Assembly: GCF_000531125.1 (NCBI RefSeq)
Contig: NZ_CBTK010000293.1
Location: forward strand, 1-38,237
DNA from: Candidatus Contendobacter odensis Run_B_J11
Lineage (GTDB): Bacteria; Pseudomonadota; Gammaproteobacteria; Competibacterales; Competibacteraceae
Direction of reading: 5' to 3'
Length of the DNA stretch: 38,237 nt
Shown here: positions 1-7,486 of the stretch, piece by piece
Numbering within the stretch: the stretch's first letter is position 1
Layout: every line of letters starts with the position of its first letter
Notes under the pieces: model-generated
Databases searched by the model: none
What the model was told of the DNA's origin: nothing
The model's input: the letters and a program-made list of their open reading frames with translations, nothing else
Translations under genes and position numbers: made by a program

Positions 1-25
1 TTAATTGGAAGGTGTTCCGTCGTCG

Positions 26-107
26 TACAACTGGCCTTAACTTGGCTCCTTTAATTCAGGAGAAAATGATGAAGAACTCTCTCAAGATAAGCGGTCGCGT
101 CCTGCTG
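26..107 (+). repeat. 82-bp direct repeat, copy A
   Basis: This segment matches 1082-1163 at a constant offset of 1056 bases with two mismatches that I could see. It covers the last codons (Y-N-W-P-stop) of an upstream gene, the short spacer with its ribosome binding site, and the first 14 codons of a small secreted-protein gene. Similarity stops abruptly after base 107. It marks a tandem duplication whose middle has been replaced by the toxin-antitoxin pair. Confidence 0.9.
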
Positions 108-158
108 TTTCCAACGCCGACCGGGGTGAGGCATTATTCATTTGGAGGTATTGGATGA
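66..158 (+). pseudogene. Truncated 5' end of small secreted glycine-rich protein gene
   Basis: An AGGAG site precedes ATG ATG AAG, and the first 14 codons match those of the intact gene at 1122. After codon 14 the frame enters unrelated DNA and ends at a TGA that overlaps the ATG of the antitoxin gene (ATGA at 155-158). Only part of the signal peptide remains, so no functional product is expected. The leftover start signals could still drive coupled translation into the antitoxin gene; that is inference. Confidence 0.8.
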
Positions 159-433
159 ACATTGTTCTTAGCCCCGACGCACAGGCCAAGGCTCAACAAA
201 TTCCTGATTTTTTTGAACGGCTGGAGCGTTTTATCAACGATCAATACCGGATGGAGCAATGGCGGCGGCAACGGTTGACCGTCAACCAGACCCTTATGTC
301 TACCACTGAGACCGGTTTGGCTTGCCAGGAGGGGCACTGGGTGGCGACGGGCGAACTGCCGGCAGATTTTGACTTGGAACGCTTCATTCAAGATCAACGC
401 AAAATGCGCATTGACCAGGTTGCTGGTCTATGA
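155..433 (+). CDS. Putative antitoxin of PIN-type toxin-antitoxin pair
   Basis: A 92-residue, charged, soluble protein with no signal peptide. It has a good Shine-Dalgarno sequence (TTGGAGG) before ATG 155, and its stop codon overlaps the start of the PIN-domain gene (ATGA at 430-433). Small size, position upstream and translational overlap with a PIN toxin are the usual arrangement of VapBC-like modules, where the antitoxin binds the toxin and autoregulates the operon. I do not recognise a named DNA-binding fold; a short helical segment (about residues 12-40) precedes a C-terminal part rich in acidic and basic residues that could wrap the toxin. The antitoxin role rests mainly on context. 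Confidence 0.65.
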   Translation: MNIVLSPDAQAKAQQIPDFFERLERFINDQYRMEQWRRQRLTVNQTLMSTTETGLACQEGHWVATGELPADFDLERFIQDQRKMRIDQVAGL

Positions 434-888
434 ATGCCGTTTTGTTCGACACGTCGGTGCTGGTTCCTTACTGCGTCGCTGCGCATCCGCATCGAGTGCG
501 GGCGCTGGCCGTTGTTGCGGAATCCACGCAGTCCAGCCTCGAATGCTGGATTGCACTGCATTCGCTTGCGGAAACCTTTGCGGTACTTAGCGCCATGCCC
601 CTAAACCCGCGTCTTGCCCCGGATCAAGCCCTGTTGTTGATCGAAATGGAAATCCTGCCGCATTTTTCCATAGTCTCCCCATCGATTGATGCTTATCGGG
701 AAGCGATGGCCGATATGGCGCGGGTCGGACGCAGTGGCGGGGCGGTTTATGACGCCCTCATTTTTCAAGCGGCGCGCACGATCGGCGCATCACGGCTATA
801 CACCTTCAATGAAAAGCATTTTCGCCCACTGTTGCGCGAGGGCGAGTCGCTGGAGATCGTGTGTCCAGCTTTGCCAAATTCGAGATAA
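430..888 (+). CDS. PIN-domain ribonuclease toxin (VapC-like)
   Basis: A 152-residue PIN-domain protein. The acidic active-site pattern is visible: Asp7 in LFDTSVLV, Glu48 in HSLAETF, Asp108 in VYDALIF, and the late T-F-N-E-K-H-F motif near residue 127, where PIN toxins usually carry Asp or Asn. PIN toxins are Mg-dependent RNases that cleave tRNA, rRNA or mRNA when the antitoxin is degraded. Length and motif spacing fit the family. The start is fixed by the 4-base overlap with the antitoxin gene. The pair lies exactly where a duplicated gene cassette is interrupted, which suggests it arrived by insertion or recombination. Target RNA cannot be inferred. Confidence 0.88.
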   Translation: MNAVLFDTSVLVPYCVAAHPHRVRALAVVAESTQSSLECWIALHSLAETFAVLSAMPLNPRLAPDQALLLIEMEILPHFSIVSPSIDAYREAMADMARVGRSGGAVYDALIFQAARTIGASRLYTFNEKHFRPLLREGESLEIVCPALPNSR

Positions 889-910
889 AAAAGCGCCCGC
901 AACGAATTGA

Positions 911-1096
911 GTCACACAAATTAAGGAGCTGTATACTTACGGCCCAGCGGCAGGGCTGCCCAACATCAAGGTCGGTGCCTTCACCAAGGCGCTGTACGAC
1001 AAGGCGAAGAAGGACGGCTGGGTCGTCATCAGCATGAAGAACGACTGGAAGTACATCTTCGCGTATCTGATCAGCCCGCTATACAACTGGCCTTAA
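911..1096 (+). pseudogene. C-terminal fragment of an unidentified gene
   Basis: An open frame without a start codon runs to TAA at 1094-1096 and ends in I-S-P-L-Y-N-W-P. The window also begins with a frame ending S-S-Y-N-W-P-stop (23-40) in the same position relative to copy A, so both appear to be 3' ends of related genes that preceded the small secreted-protein gene. The fragment starts right after the PIN toxin gene. The body (for example GAFTKALYDKAKKDGW and VVISMKNDWKYIFAYL) has coding character, but I do not recognise the family. Confidence 0.55.
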
Positions 1097-1163
1097 CTTG
1101 GCCCCTTTAATTCAGGAGAAAATGATGAAGAACTCTCTCAAGATAAGCGGTCGTGTCCTGCTG
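1082..1163 (+). repeat. 82-bp direct repeat, copy B
   Basis: Partner of 26-107. Here the repeat continues into the intact small secreted-protein gene, so copy B is the complete version of the junction between the upstream gene tail and that gene. Confidence 0.9.
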
Positions 1164-1574
1164 GCTGCGACGTTGTTAATGGGCAATCTGGCGCTGGCGC
1201 TGGACAAGCAGCCCGTCGGCAAGGTCTCGATTGCCGAAAAACAGTTCGGGCTACTGTTGGGCGGCAGCACCGGCGGCGGGACGCTGACGTTCCACGGCAA
1301 GAAATACCCGTTCAAGCTCAAGGGCCTGAGCGCGGGCCTCAACGTCGGCTTCTCGAAGATGAGCGCCGTCGGCGAAGTGTACGACCTAAAGACAGTCTCC
1401 CAATTCCCCGGCACTTTCACCAAGCTGGAGGCAAGCGTCGCCTTGGGCGGTGGCGTGGGCGGCATGCGCTTGCAGAACGAGAACGGGGTGATCATGAACC
1501 TGCGCTCGCGGACCAAGGGCCTGGATCTCAATCTCGGGAACGTGACGGGCCTCACGATCACGATGAGCCGGTGA
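1122..1574 (+). CDS. Small secreted glycine-rich beta protein (paralogue 1)
   Basis: About 150 residues. The N-terminus is a Sec signal peptide (basic MMKNSLKISGR, then a hydrophobic stretch ending near NLALA), so the product is probably periplasmic. I chose ATG 1122 (or 1125) because AGGAG lies just upstream and the paralogue at 3424 has the same ATGATG start; a TTG at 1098 is less likely. The mature part is rich in glycine and short beta strands: LLGGSTGGGTLTFHGKKYPF, VGFSKMSAVGEVYDL, FPGTFTKLEASVALGGGVGG and LQNENGVIMNL. The protein at 3424 aligns throughout and also sits beside DUF1254 genes. I recognise the pattern as a conserved bacterial envelope protein but know no function or dependable family name. 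Confidence 0.85.
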   Translation: MMKNSLKISGRVLLAATLLMGNLALALDKQPVGKVSIAEKQFGLLLGGSTGGGTLTFHGKKYPFKLKGLSAGLNVGFSKMSAVGEVYDLKTVSQFPGTFTKLEASVALGGGVGGMRLQNENGVIMNLRSRTKGLDLNLGNVTGLTITMSR

Positions 1575-1619
1575 TTTGCACCCATTTACTGCCCCACCTA
1601 ATCTAATGAGTTATCGCAA

Positions 1620-3281
1620 ATGCAACTTACGAAACCCTCATTCTTGAAATTGCATTTCACCACGAGGCTTCAAACCGTCTGCTCCGTCTTTGCTCTGACT
1701 GCCTGTCTAGTCGTCGGCAGCGTCCAGGCCGCCGACCAGGGATCTCGCCACCACGCCAAGGGCCAGTACGATACCGTCACCGCCACCTATGTCGTGGTCG
1801 AAGGCGACGATCTAATCGCAATCGGCGAGCGCTTCGAGATCCCGGTGGACACGCTGAAGGCGCAAAACAAGCTGTCCTCCGACGAGATCGAGATCGGTCA
1901 AAAGCTGGTTGTGGCGGTCGGCGGGGCCGGAGCGGCGGCCAGTGCGCCGTCGCTGACGCCGGAGCAGGCCAAAGTGATCGCCGAGGAAGCCTATATCTAT
2001 GGCTACTCGCTTGTGACGATGGAAATGACCCGCCGCGTGATGACCAACGTCGCCGAAACGGAGGCCACCCGAGGACCCATGGGGCATCTGATTCGAGTTC
2101 GTGAGTACCCGACGGCGGCATTCAAGGATGTCACTGCCCCGAACGCTGACACGCTCTACACCACCGCTTGGATCGACGTAACGAAGGAACCGTGGGTCTT
2201 GAGCCTGCCCGACGCACACGACCGCTACTACCTCTTCCCAATGCTCGACGGCTGGACCGACGTCTTTCAGGTGCCCGGCAAGCGCACCACCGGCACCGGC
2301 CCGCAGAAATACGCCATCACGGGTCCTGGCTGGAAGGGCACGCTTCCCGAGGGGGTGAAGGAGTACCAATCGCCGACCGGCCTTGTCTGGGTGCTCGGCC
2401 GTATCTACTGCACCGGCACGCCGGAGGACTACGCCGCCGTCCACAAGATGCAGGACGAGGTGTCGCTCGTTCCGCTCAGTGCCTACGGCCAGCCGTACAC
2501 ACCGCTACCGGGCAACGTGGACCCGAGTATCGACATGAAAACCCCGGTGCGCGACCAAGTAAATGCTTTCGACATTGCCGCCTACTTCAACTTGCTGGCC
2601 GCGCTCATGAAGGACAACCCGCCCGCCGAAGCGGATGCCCCGATAGTAGCGAAGATGGCAAAACTCGGCATTGCTCCAGGCCAACCGTTCGCGTTCGACA
2701 AACTCGATCCCACGGTGCAGGCGGCGCTGAAAGACGTGCCCAAGGCAGGATTCGAGAAGATCATGGCGCACTTCAAAGATGCCGGTGAGGCCATCAACGG
2801 CTGGGTATTCACCACCAAGACCGGACTCTATGGCACTGATTATCTCCAGCGCGCCCTGGTCACGGCGATTGGTCTGGGCGCCAACCGTCCGCAGGATGCG
2901 GTCTATCCCACTTCGGAAAAGGATGTCGAAGGCCAGCCCTACACCGGCGCGAACAAATACGTCATGCATTTCCCGAAAGATCAGTTACCGCCGGTCGATG
3001 GCTTCTGGTCGTTGACCCTGTATAACGCCGAGTATTTCTTTGTGGCCAATCCACTCAATCGTTACACGTTGAGCGCGCGCAATGCCCTCAAGACCAATGC
3101 CGATGGGTCGGTGGATCTGTACCTGCAACACGAAAACCCCGGTCCCGACAAGGAGTCCAACTGGCTGCCCGCCCCGTCGGGTCAATTCATTTTGATGCTC
3201 CGCCTCTACTGGCCGAAGGAAACCCCGCCATCTATCATCGATGGGACATGGAAGATTCCAGCGGTGCAGAAAGTCCAGTGA
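1620..3281 (+). CDS. Exported LysM-DUF1254/DUF1214 protein
   Basis: 553 residues in three parts. Residues 1-38 form a Sec signal peptide ending VGSVQAA. Residues about 57-99 form a LysM domain (EGDDLIAIGERF, TLKAQNKL, IGQKLVV), a fold that binds peptidoglycan or related N-acetylglucosamine polymers. The rest is a DUF1254 domain (from about residue 113, EEAYIYGYSLVTMEM) and a C-terminal DUF1214 domain (NKYVMHFPKDQLPPVDGFW to PDKESNWLPAP). DUF1254/DUF1214 proteins are widespread exported proteins of undefined biochemistry. The signal peptide and LysM module is nearly the same as in the two sulfatases at 25724 and 29111, suggesting a common envelope location. The next gene follows after about 140 bases with a GC hairpin between. 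Confidence 0.9.
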   Translation: MQLTKPSFLKLHFTTRLQTVCSVFALTACLVVGSVQAADQGSRHHAKGQYDTVTATYVVVEGDDLIAIGERFEIPVDTLKAQNKLSSDEIEIGQKLVVAVGGAGAAASAPSLTPEQAKVIAEEAYIYGYSLVTMEMTRRVMTNVAETEATRGPMGHLIRVREYPTAAFKDVTAPNADTLYTTAWIDVTKEPWVLSLPDAHDRYYLFPMLDGWTDVFQVPGKRTTGTGPQKYAITGPGWKGTLPEGVKEYQSPTGLVWVLGRIYCTGTPEDYAAVHKMQDEVSLVPLSAYGQPYTPLPGNVDPSIDMKTPVRDQVNAFDIAAYFNLLAALMKDNPPAEADAPIVAKMAKLGIAPGQPFAFDKLDPTVQAALKDVPKAGFEKIMAHFKDAGEAINGWVFTTKTGLYGTDYLQRALVTAIGLGANRPQDAVYPTSEKDVEGQPYTGANKYVMHFPKDQLPPVDGFWSLTLYNAEYFFVANPLNRYTLSARNALKTNADGSVDLYLQHENPGPDKESNWLPAPSGQFILMLRLYWPKETPPSIIDGTWKIPAVQKVQ

Positions 3282-3306
3282 ACCGACAAGTTCGATGGTG
3301 AAATGC

Positions 3307-3334
3307 GCGGGCTGCCTCTCACGAGGTGGCCCGC
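3307..3334 (+). terminator. GC-rich intergenic hairpin
   Basis: Twelve-base stem arms at 3307-3318 and 3323-3334 (two G-U wobbles) enclose a TCAC loop, 25 bases after the LysM-DUF1254 stop. No T-run follows, so it may protect the mRNA 3' end or attenuate rather than terminate. Confidence 0.5.
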
Positions 3335-3423
3335 TGATTCACCACCGGACAAAAATTCTCTCAATTACAACTAATACAACTAAACTAGTACCTTCAACTG
3401 TTTCTAAATCGAGGAGAAGTCTA

Positions 3424-3876
3424 ATGATGCAAAATGTTCGCAAAATGACGGGTCCCGTTCTGCTGGCCACCACCCTTTTAGTGGGCAGTCTGGCGCTGGC
3501 GGCGGACGCTAAGAAGCCGTCCGGGAGCGTCGTGATCGACGAGACGCAGTTTGCTTTCATTCTGGGCGGCAGCATGGGCGGTGGCCAACTGACGTTTCAT
3601 GGCCAGGAATATCCGTTCAAGGTCGGTGGCTTGACAGCGGGCGCCAACATCGGTGTTTCGAAGATGAGCGCCGCTGGTGAGGTTTACGATTTGGCGGATA
3701 TCTCGAAATTTCCGGGCACCTACACCAAGCTGGAAGCGAGCATCACCCTGGGAGGCGGCGTCGGCGGATTGCGGCTCAAGAACGAGAACGGCGTCATCAT
3801 GCGCCTGGAGTCGCGCACCCAGGGCTTGCAGTTGAATGTGGGATCGGCCAGCGGCATCAAGGTCACGATGGAGTAG
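3424..3876 (+). CDS. Small secreted glycine-rich beta protein (paralogue 2)
   Basis: About 150 residues, closely similar to the product of the gene at 1122 over its whole length. Shared landmarks are FILGGSMGGGQLTFHG, YPFKVGGLTAG, SKMSAAGEVYDL, FPGTYTKLEASITLGGGVGG and LKNENGVIMRL. The signal peptide ends near LALAADA. GAGGAGAAG precedes the ATGATG start, which rules out the longer frame opening upstream within the previous gene. It lies between two DUF1254 genes, so the small protein and DUF1254 proteins recur as neighbours here. The repeated G-G-G and short strand pattern suggests an all-beta fold. Function unknown. Confidence 0.85.
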   Translation: MMQNVRKMTGPVLLATTLLVGSLALAADAKKPSGSVVIDETQFAFILGGSMGGGQLTFHGQEYPFKVGGLTAGANIGVSKMSAAGEVYDLADISKFPGTYTKLEASITLGGGVGGLRLKNENGVIMRLESRTQGLQLNVGSASGIKVTME

Positions 3877-3992
3877 TGATTTACGCCTAAGCTGAAGAAG
3901 GATGCCCAAAGAAGCTGCATTGGACGGTTCATGGAAGGCCCCGAAAGTTGAGACCGCGAAGTAGATCACCACTCTTCTGTTTTGAACCTCTT

Positions 3993-4016
3993 AGACCGCC
4001 TCCCACGAGGCGGTCT
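3993..4016 (+). terminator. GC-rich intergenic hairpin
   Basis: A perfect 10-base stem (AGACCGCCTC, 3993-4002; 4007-4016) with a CCAC loop lies about 115 bases after the small-protein gene. There is no T-run. It resembles the hairpin at 3307 in stem composition and loop. Confidence 0.55.
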
Positions 4017-4083
4017 GCGCATTCAGCAGCAACGCGCAATCCTGCAAACGCAACATCACAAATAACTGAAGAGGAAAACAGCG

Positions 4084-5700
4084 ATGAAAACACATTCACT
4101 GCTGACCGTTGCACTCGCAAGCGCGCTGGTCCTGTCAAGCGCATCTACTCAGGCAAACGACGCGATCCCGCAGTCGATGCTCACCCCGGACGTGGTCGAG
4201 ACCGGCCTCGGCAAGCTCACCTTCAAAGACGGTGCTCCGACACCGGAAACCGCCACGACGGTGGCCGATTTCCTGATCTTCACCAATGGCTTGAACGTCT
4301 ATAACAACAGCTTCCGCGGGGCCTCGGCCTACGCGCTGCAGAAAGGCTTCCAGAGCATCGGCGCGGCGGACAACACGATCATCATCTTCTCCGAGCTGAT
4401 GGATGCGAAGTCGCTCTTTCTGACGGCTAACGCGGACACCGTCTATTACCTTGCGGTCTTTGATCTGACCAAGGGGCCAATGGTGATCGAACAGCCGCCC
4501 AAGAGCGTGGGCACCATCAACGACATGTGGTTCTCGTGGATCATCGACATCGGTTTCCCCGGACCTGATCGCGGCGAAGGCGGCAAATACCTGATCGTGC
4601 CTCCCGATTACGACGGTCCGCTGCCAGACAGCGGCTTCCACGTCGCGCATTCCAGGACCAACCGTGTGCTGTACGGCGCGCGCGCCTATCTGGTGGACAA
4701 CGACCCGAAACCGGCTGTCGAGATGATCAAAAAGACCATGAAGGTCTATCCCTACACGCCGGGTGGCTATGGCACCAGCATCGCCACTGCTCTGGAAGGC
4801 GGTGTGCGGCTTGAAAAGAACCCGCCGATTCCCGAGACCCAGTTCGTTGAAGCGACGGGCAAGGTCTTTAACACGATCCCGCCGAGCGACTACACGTTCT
4901 TCGAGATGATCAACGAGAACGTGCAGCAGGAGCCGGCCACCAGCTACGATGTGGAACTCGCCGGCCAGCTGGCCGCCATCGGTATCGTCAAGGGGAAGCC
5001 CTTCAAGCCGGATGCCAATACGAAGCGGGTGCTCACCGACGCAGCGAAGTTCGGCAATGCCACCGGTCGCGTCCTGAACTGGCGCTTCGGCAAGATGCAT
5101 CCCGATTGGTTCTACTACGAGAATTCGATGTGGGGCAATATGCTGTGGGAAGGCGGATACGATTTTGAGACGCCACCGCCCATGATCACCAAAGAGGGCG
5201 CCTTTAAGCCATTGCCGCCGACCGGCGCGCGCACCCTCGATTCGCGGACAGCGTTCTACTACGCCTACACTCTGGACTCCCCCGGCATGATCATGCGCGT
5301 TCCCAAGGTCGGCTCACAGTATCTGATGGGCTTCCTCGATGCGAACATGAATCCCTTCGACGGCGGCAAGACCTACAAATGCACTTTGCCGAAGGGTATC
5401 CCCGCCGAGGCGTTCTGGTCGTTCACGGTCTATGACAACCAGTCACGCTCGATGCTCGACACACCGCAGCGCTACCCGCGCGCCGGTAGCCAGAGCTATC
5501 CGTCGCCCGCCGCTGTGGCGAGCGCCGATGGTTCCACAACGGTTTACTTCAGCCCCGAGCAACCGAAAGGCGTGGAGCGCGGCAACTGGATCCAAACCAT
5601 GCCCGGCAAAGGCTGGTTCACCATCCTGCGCCTCTACAGCCCGTTGGAAACTTTCTTCACGAAAGAATGGCGGGCGGGTGAGATCGAACTCGTCAAATGA
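4084..5700 (+). CDS. Exported DUF1254/DUF1214 protein without LysM
   Basis: 538 residues. The Sec signal peptide (MKTHSLLTVALASALVLSS, cleavage near TQA) is followed directly by the DUF1254-like region (about residues 60-210, including TANADTVYYLAVFDLTKGP and an NDMWFSWIIDIGFPGPDRGE loop). The DUF1214-like C-terminal region includes IPAEAFWSFTVYDNQSRSML and RGNWIQTMPGKGWFTILRLY. It is divergent from the other two DUF1254 proteins here and contains extra inserts. The predicted site is the periplasm or cell surface. ATG 4084 follows GAGGAAAACAGCG. A strong intrinsic terminator lies 38 bases after the stop, so this gene closes its transcription unit. The molecular activity of this family is not known to me. 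Confidence 0.88.
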   Translation: MKTHSLLTVALASALVLSSASTQANDAIPQSMLTPDVVETGLGKLTFKDGAPTPETATTVADFLIFTNGLNVYNNSFRGASAYALQKGFQSIGAADNTIIIFSELMDAKSLFLTANADTVYYLAVFDLTKGPMVIEQPPKSVGTINDMWFSWIIDIGFPGPDRGEGGKYLIVPPDYDGPLPDSGFHVAHSRTNRVLYGARAYLVDNDPKPAVEMIKKTMKVYPYTPGGYGTSIATALEGGVRLEKNPPIPETQFVEATGKVFNTIPPSDYTFFEMINENVQQEPATSYDVELAGQLAAIGIVKGKPFKPDANTKRVLTDAAKFGNATGRVLNWRFGKMHPDWFYYENSMWGNMLWEGGYDFETPPPMITKEGAFKPLPPTGARTLDSRTAFYYAYTLDSPGMIMRVPKVGSQYLMGFLDANMNPFDGGKTYKCTLPKGIPAEAFWSFTVYDNQSRSMLDTPQRYPRAGSQSYPSPAAVASADGSTTVYFSPEQPKGVERGNWIQTMPGKGWFTILRLYSPLETFFTKEWRAGEIELVK

Positions 5701-5738
5701 GGTGAGAAGGACGTTCCGCAAGACCGCGATAAAAACGT

Positions 5739-5767
5739 GGGCCTCGCAGTGGCGAGGCCCTATTTTT
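5739..5767 (+). terminator. Rho-independent terminator
   Basis: A perfect 9-base stem (GGGCCTCGC, 5739-5747; 5752-5760) with an AGTG loop is followed by TATTTTT. It separates the DUF1254 gene at 4084 from the outer-membrane protein gene at 5779, which begins only 12 bases later. Confidence 0.9.
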
Positions 5768-5778
5768 CGGAGAGAGTG

Positions 5779-6597
5779 ATGCAGACGAAAGTACCCTCCT
5801 GGGCTAGCACGATCTGGTTTATCGCCATGATATGCACGGCAGCGCCCGCGCACGCCGAACTGAGCGCCGAGGAACTGGCGAAGCTGGCGCAGAACCCGGT
5901 CGGCAACCTGATCAGCGTGCCGTTTCAGAACAACACCAATCTCAATTTCGGGCCGGAGAAGGGTACGCAAAACGTGCTCAACATCCAGCCGGTGATTCCG
6001 ATCTCGGTGAACGACGACTGGAACATCATCACCCGCACGATCATCCCGATAATCTCGATGCCGTCGCTCTATCCGGGGGACGACCGCACCAACGGCATCG
6101 GTGATATGCAGTTCACGGCGTTCCTGTCTCCGGCCAACCCCGGTGAGTGGATCTGGGGCGTCGGGGCCATCGCCCAGTTGCCCACCAACAGCAACGCGCA
6201 ACTGGGCAACGACAACTGGGGCCTGGGACCCTCGTTCGTGGTGCTGCACCTCGATAAGGGCGACCCGTGGGTGTACGGGGTGCTGGTCAACAATGTCTGG
6301 TCACTCACCAGCGACCAGCAGGGTGGCTCCTACAACAACGGCCTGATCCAGCCGTTCGTCAACTACAACTTCGAGGGTGGCTTCTACCTCACCAGCGCGC
6401 CGATCCTCACCGTTGACTGGAAGGCCGACAGCGGCCAGCAATGGACCGTGCCCCTCGGCGGCGGCATCGGCAAGATCTTCCACTTCGGCAAGTTGCCAGT
6501 GAATACGCAGTTATCGGCCTACTACAACGTGGCCGCCCCGGATGATGCCGCCAACTGGCAGATTCGGGCGCAGGTGCAGTTGATGTTTCCCAAATAA
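5779..6597 (+). CDS. Outer-membrane beta-barrel protein (phenol-MetA transporter-like)
   Basis: 272 residues with a signal peptide ending near APAHA. The mature protein starts with LAKLAQNPVGNLISVPFQNN and has alternating aromatic and polar strands throughout (NLNFGPEKGTQNVLNIQPV, GVGAIAQLPTNSNAQLG, FVNYNFEGGFYLTSAP), ending with a strand in VQLMFPK. This resembles the outer-membrane family often labelled MetA-pathway of phenol degradation or simply transporter. ATG 5779 is preceded by GGAGAGAG; GTG 5776 is an alternative, and the longer frame from 5737 would lie inside the terminator. It probably forms an outer-membrane channel or binding barrel beside a second barrel gene; the substrate is unknown. 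Confidence 0.8.
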   Translation: MQTKVPSWASTIWFIAMICTAAPAHAELSAEELAKLAQNPVGNLISVPFQNNTNLNFGPEKGTQNVLNIQPVIPISVNDDWNIITRTIIPIISMPSLYPGDDRTNGIGDMQFTAFLSPANPGEWIWGVGAIAQLPTNSNAQLGNDNWGLGPSFVVLHLDKGDPWVYGVLVNNVWSLTSDQQGGSYNNGLIQPFVNYNFEGGFYLTSAPILTVDWKADSGQQWTVPLGGGIGKIFHFGKLPVNTQLSAYYNVAAPDDAANWQIRAQVQLMFPK

Positions 6598-6622
6598 CGA
6601 TTGATCAAACTGGAACAACAGG

Positions 6623-7423
6623 CTGATAAGCAAACCTATTCTTCGGGGCGCGATCCTCGCGGTGACCCTCTCCTGCGGCGTGGCCGCCCAGGCGGCAACC
6701 CCGACCTCGACCGACGACTGGCAATACGCGCTGGCGCTCTACGGCTGGTTTCCCACCATCGGTGGTTCCTTGAAGTATCCGCTGTCTTCGGGGGCGGTTG
6801 CGGACGTGGAGGCCGGTCCCGGCGACTACCTCAAGGATCTCAAGTTCGCCTTCATGGGTTCATTGGTGGCCCGCAACAACGACTGGTCGATTCTGGCCGA
6901 CCTGATCTATCTGGATCTCTCCGGGCAAAAGGGCAAGGCGACCGTGCCACTCCTGCCGGGCGGGACCGGCTTTGATCTCAAGGCCAATAACAGCCTCAAG
7001 GGGACGCTGTTCCAACTCGCCGGCGCGTACACCGTGGTGCGCACCGAGAGCGCCAACCTCGATGTGCTGGCCGGACTGCGCTACGCCGGCTTCGATGCCG
7101 ACACCGATCTAAGCCTCGACGGACCGTTGCCTCCCACCCTGCCGACCGCGCGGCTGTCCCAGTCCGTCAACCTGCTGGACGGCATCATCGGGATAAAGGG
7201 CCAGGTGGAATGGGGCGGCAACTGGTTTTCGCCCTATTACCTCGACATCGGCACCGGCGATACCGACTTCACCTGGCAGGCGCTGGCGGGAGTAGGCTAC
7301 CGCTGGGATTGGGGCGACCTGGTGCTGGCCTACCGCTACCTGAGCTACGACATGGGCAGCGATAAGCTGTTGCAAAACACCGACTTCAGCGGACCCGCGC
7401 TCGGGGTGGTGTTCCGCTTTTAG
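6623..7423 (+). CDS. Outer-membrane beta-barrel protein with non-canonical start
   Basis: About 266 residues if started at CTG 6623. The mature part (DDWQYALALYGWFPTIGG and many amphipathic strands, ending ALGVVFRF) is typical of a small outer-membrane barrel with a C-terminal phenylalanine. GTG 6662 would cut off most of the signal peptide. The in-frame upstream codons encode a convincing one (ISKPILRGAILAVTLSC to VAAQA), but the open frame back to the stop at 6602 contains no ATG, GTG or TTG. CTG 6623, with GGAACAACAGG before it, is the best candidate. Otherwise the original ATG has been lost or the sequence has an error. The stop of the barrel gene at 5779 is 25 bases upstream, so the two are probably co-transcribed. 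Confidence 0.7.
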   Translation: MISKPILRGAILAVTLSCGVAAQAATPTSTDDWQYALALYGWFPTIGGSLKYPLSSGAVADVEAGPGDYLKDLKFAFMGSLVARNNDWSILADLIYLDLSGQKGKATVPLLPGGTGFDLKANNSLKGTLFQLAGAYTVVRTESANLDVLAGLRYAGFDADTDLSLDGPLPPTLPTARLSQSVNLLDGIIGIKGQVEWGGNWFSPYYLDIGTGDTDFTWQALAGVGYRWDWGDLVLAYRYLSYDMGSDKLLQNTDFSGPALGVVFRF

Positions 7424-7486
7424 GCGGTATGCGGGTGGCAGAAGGGCTGAACAACGCCTATTTCCAGCTTCTTCGAGAGGTAACTC

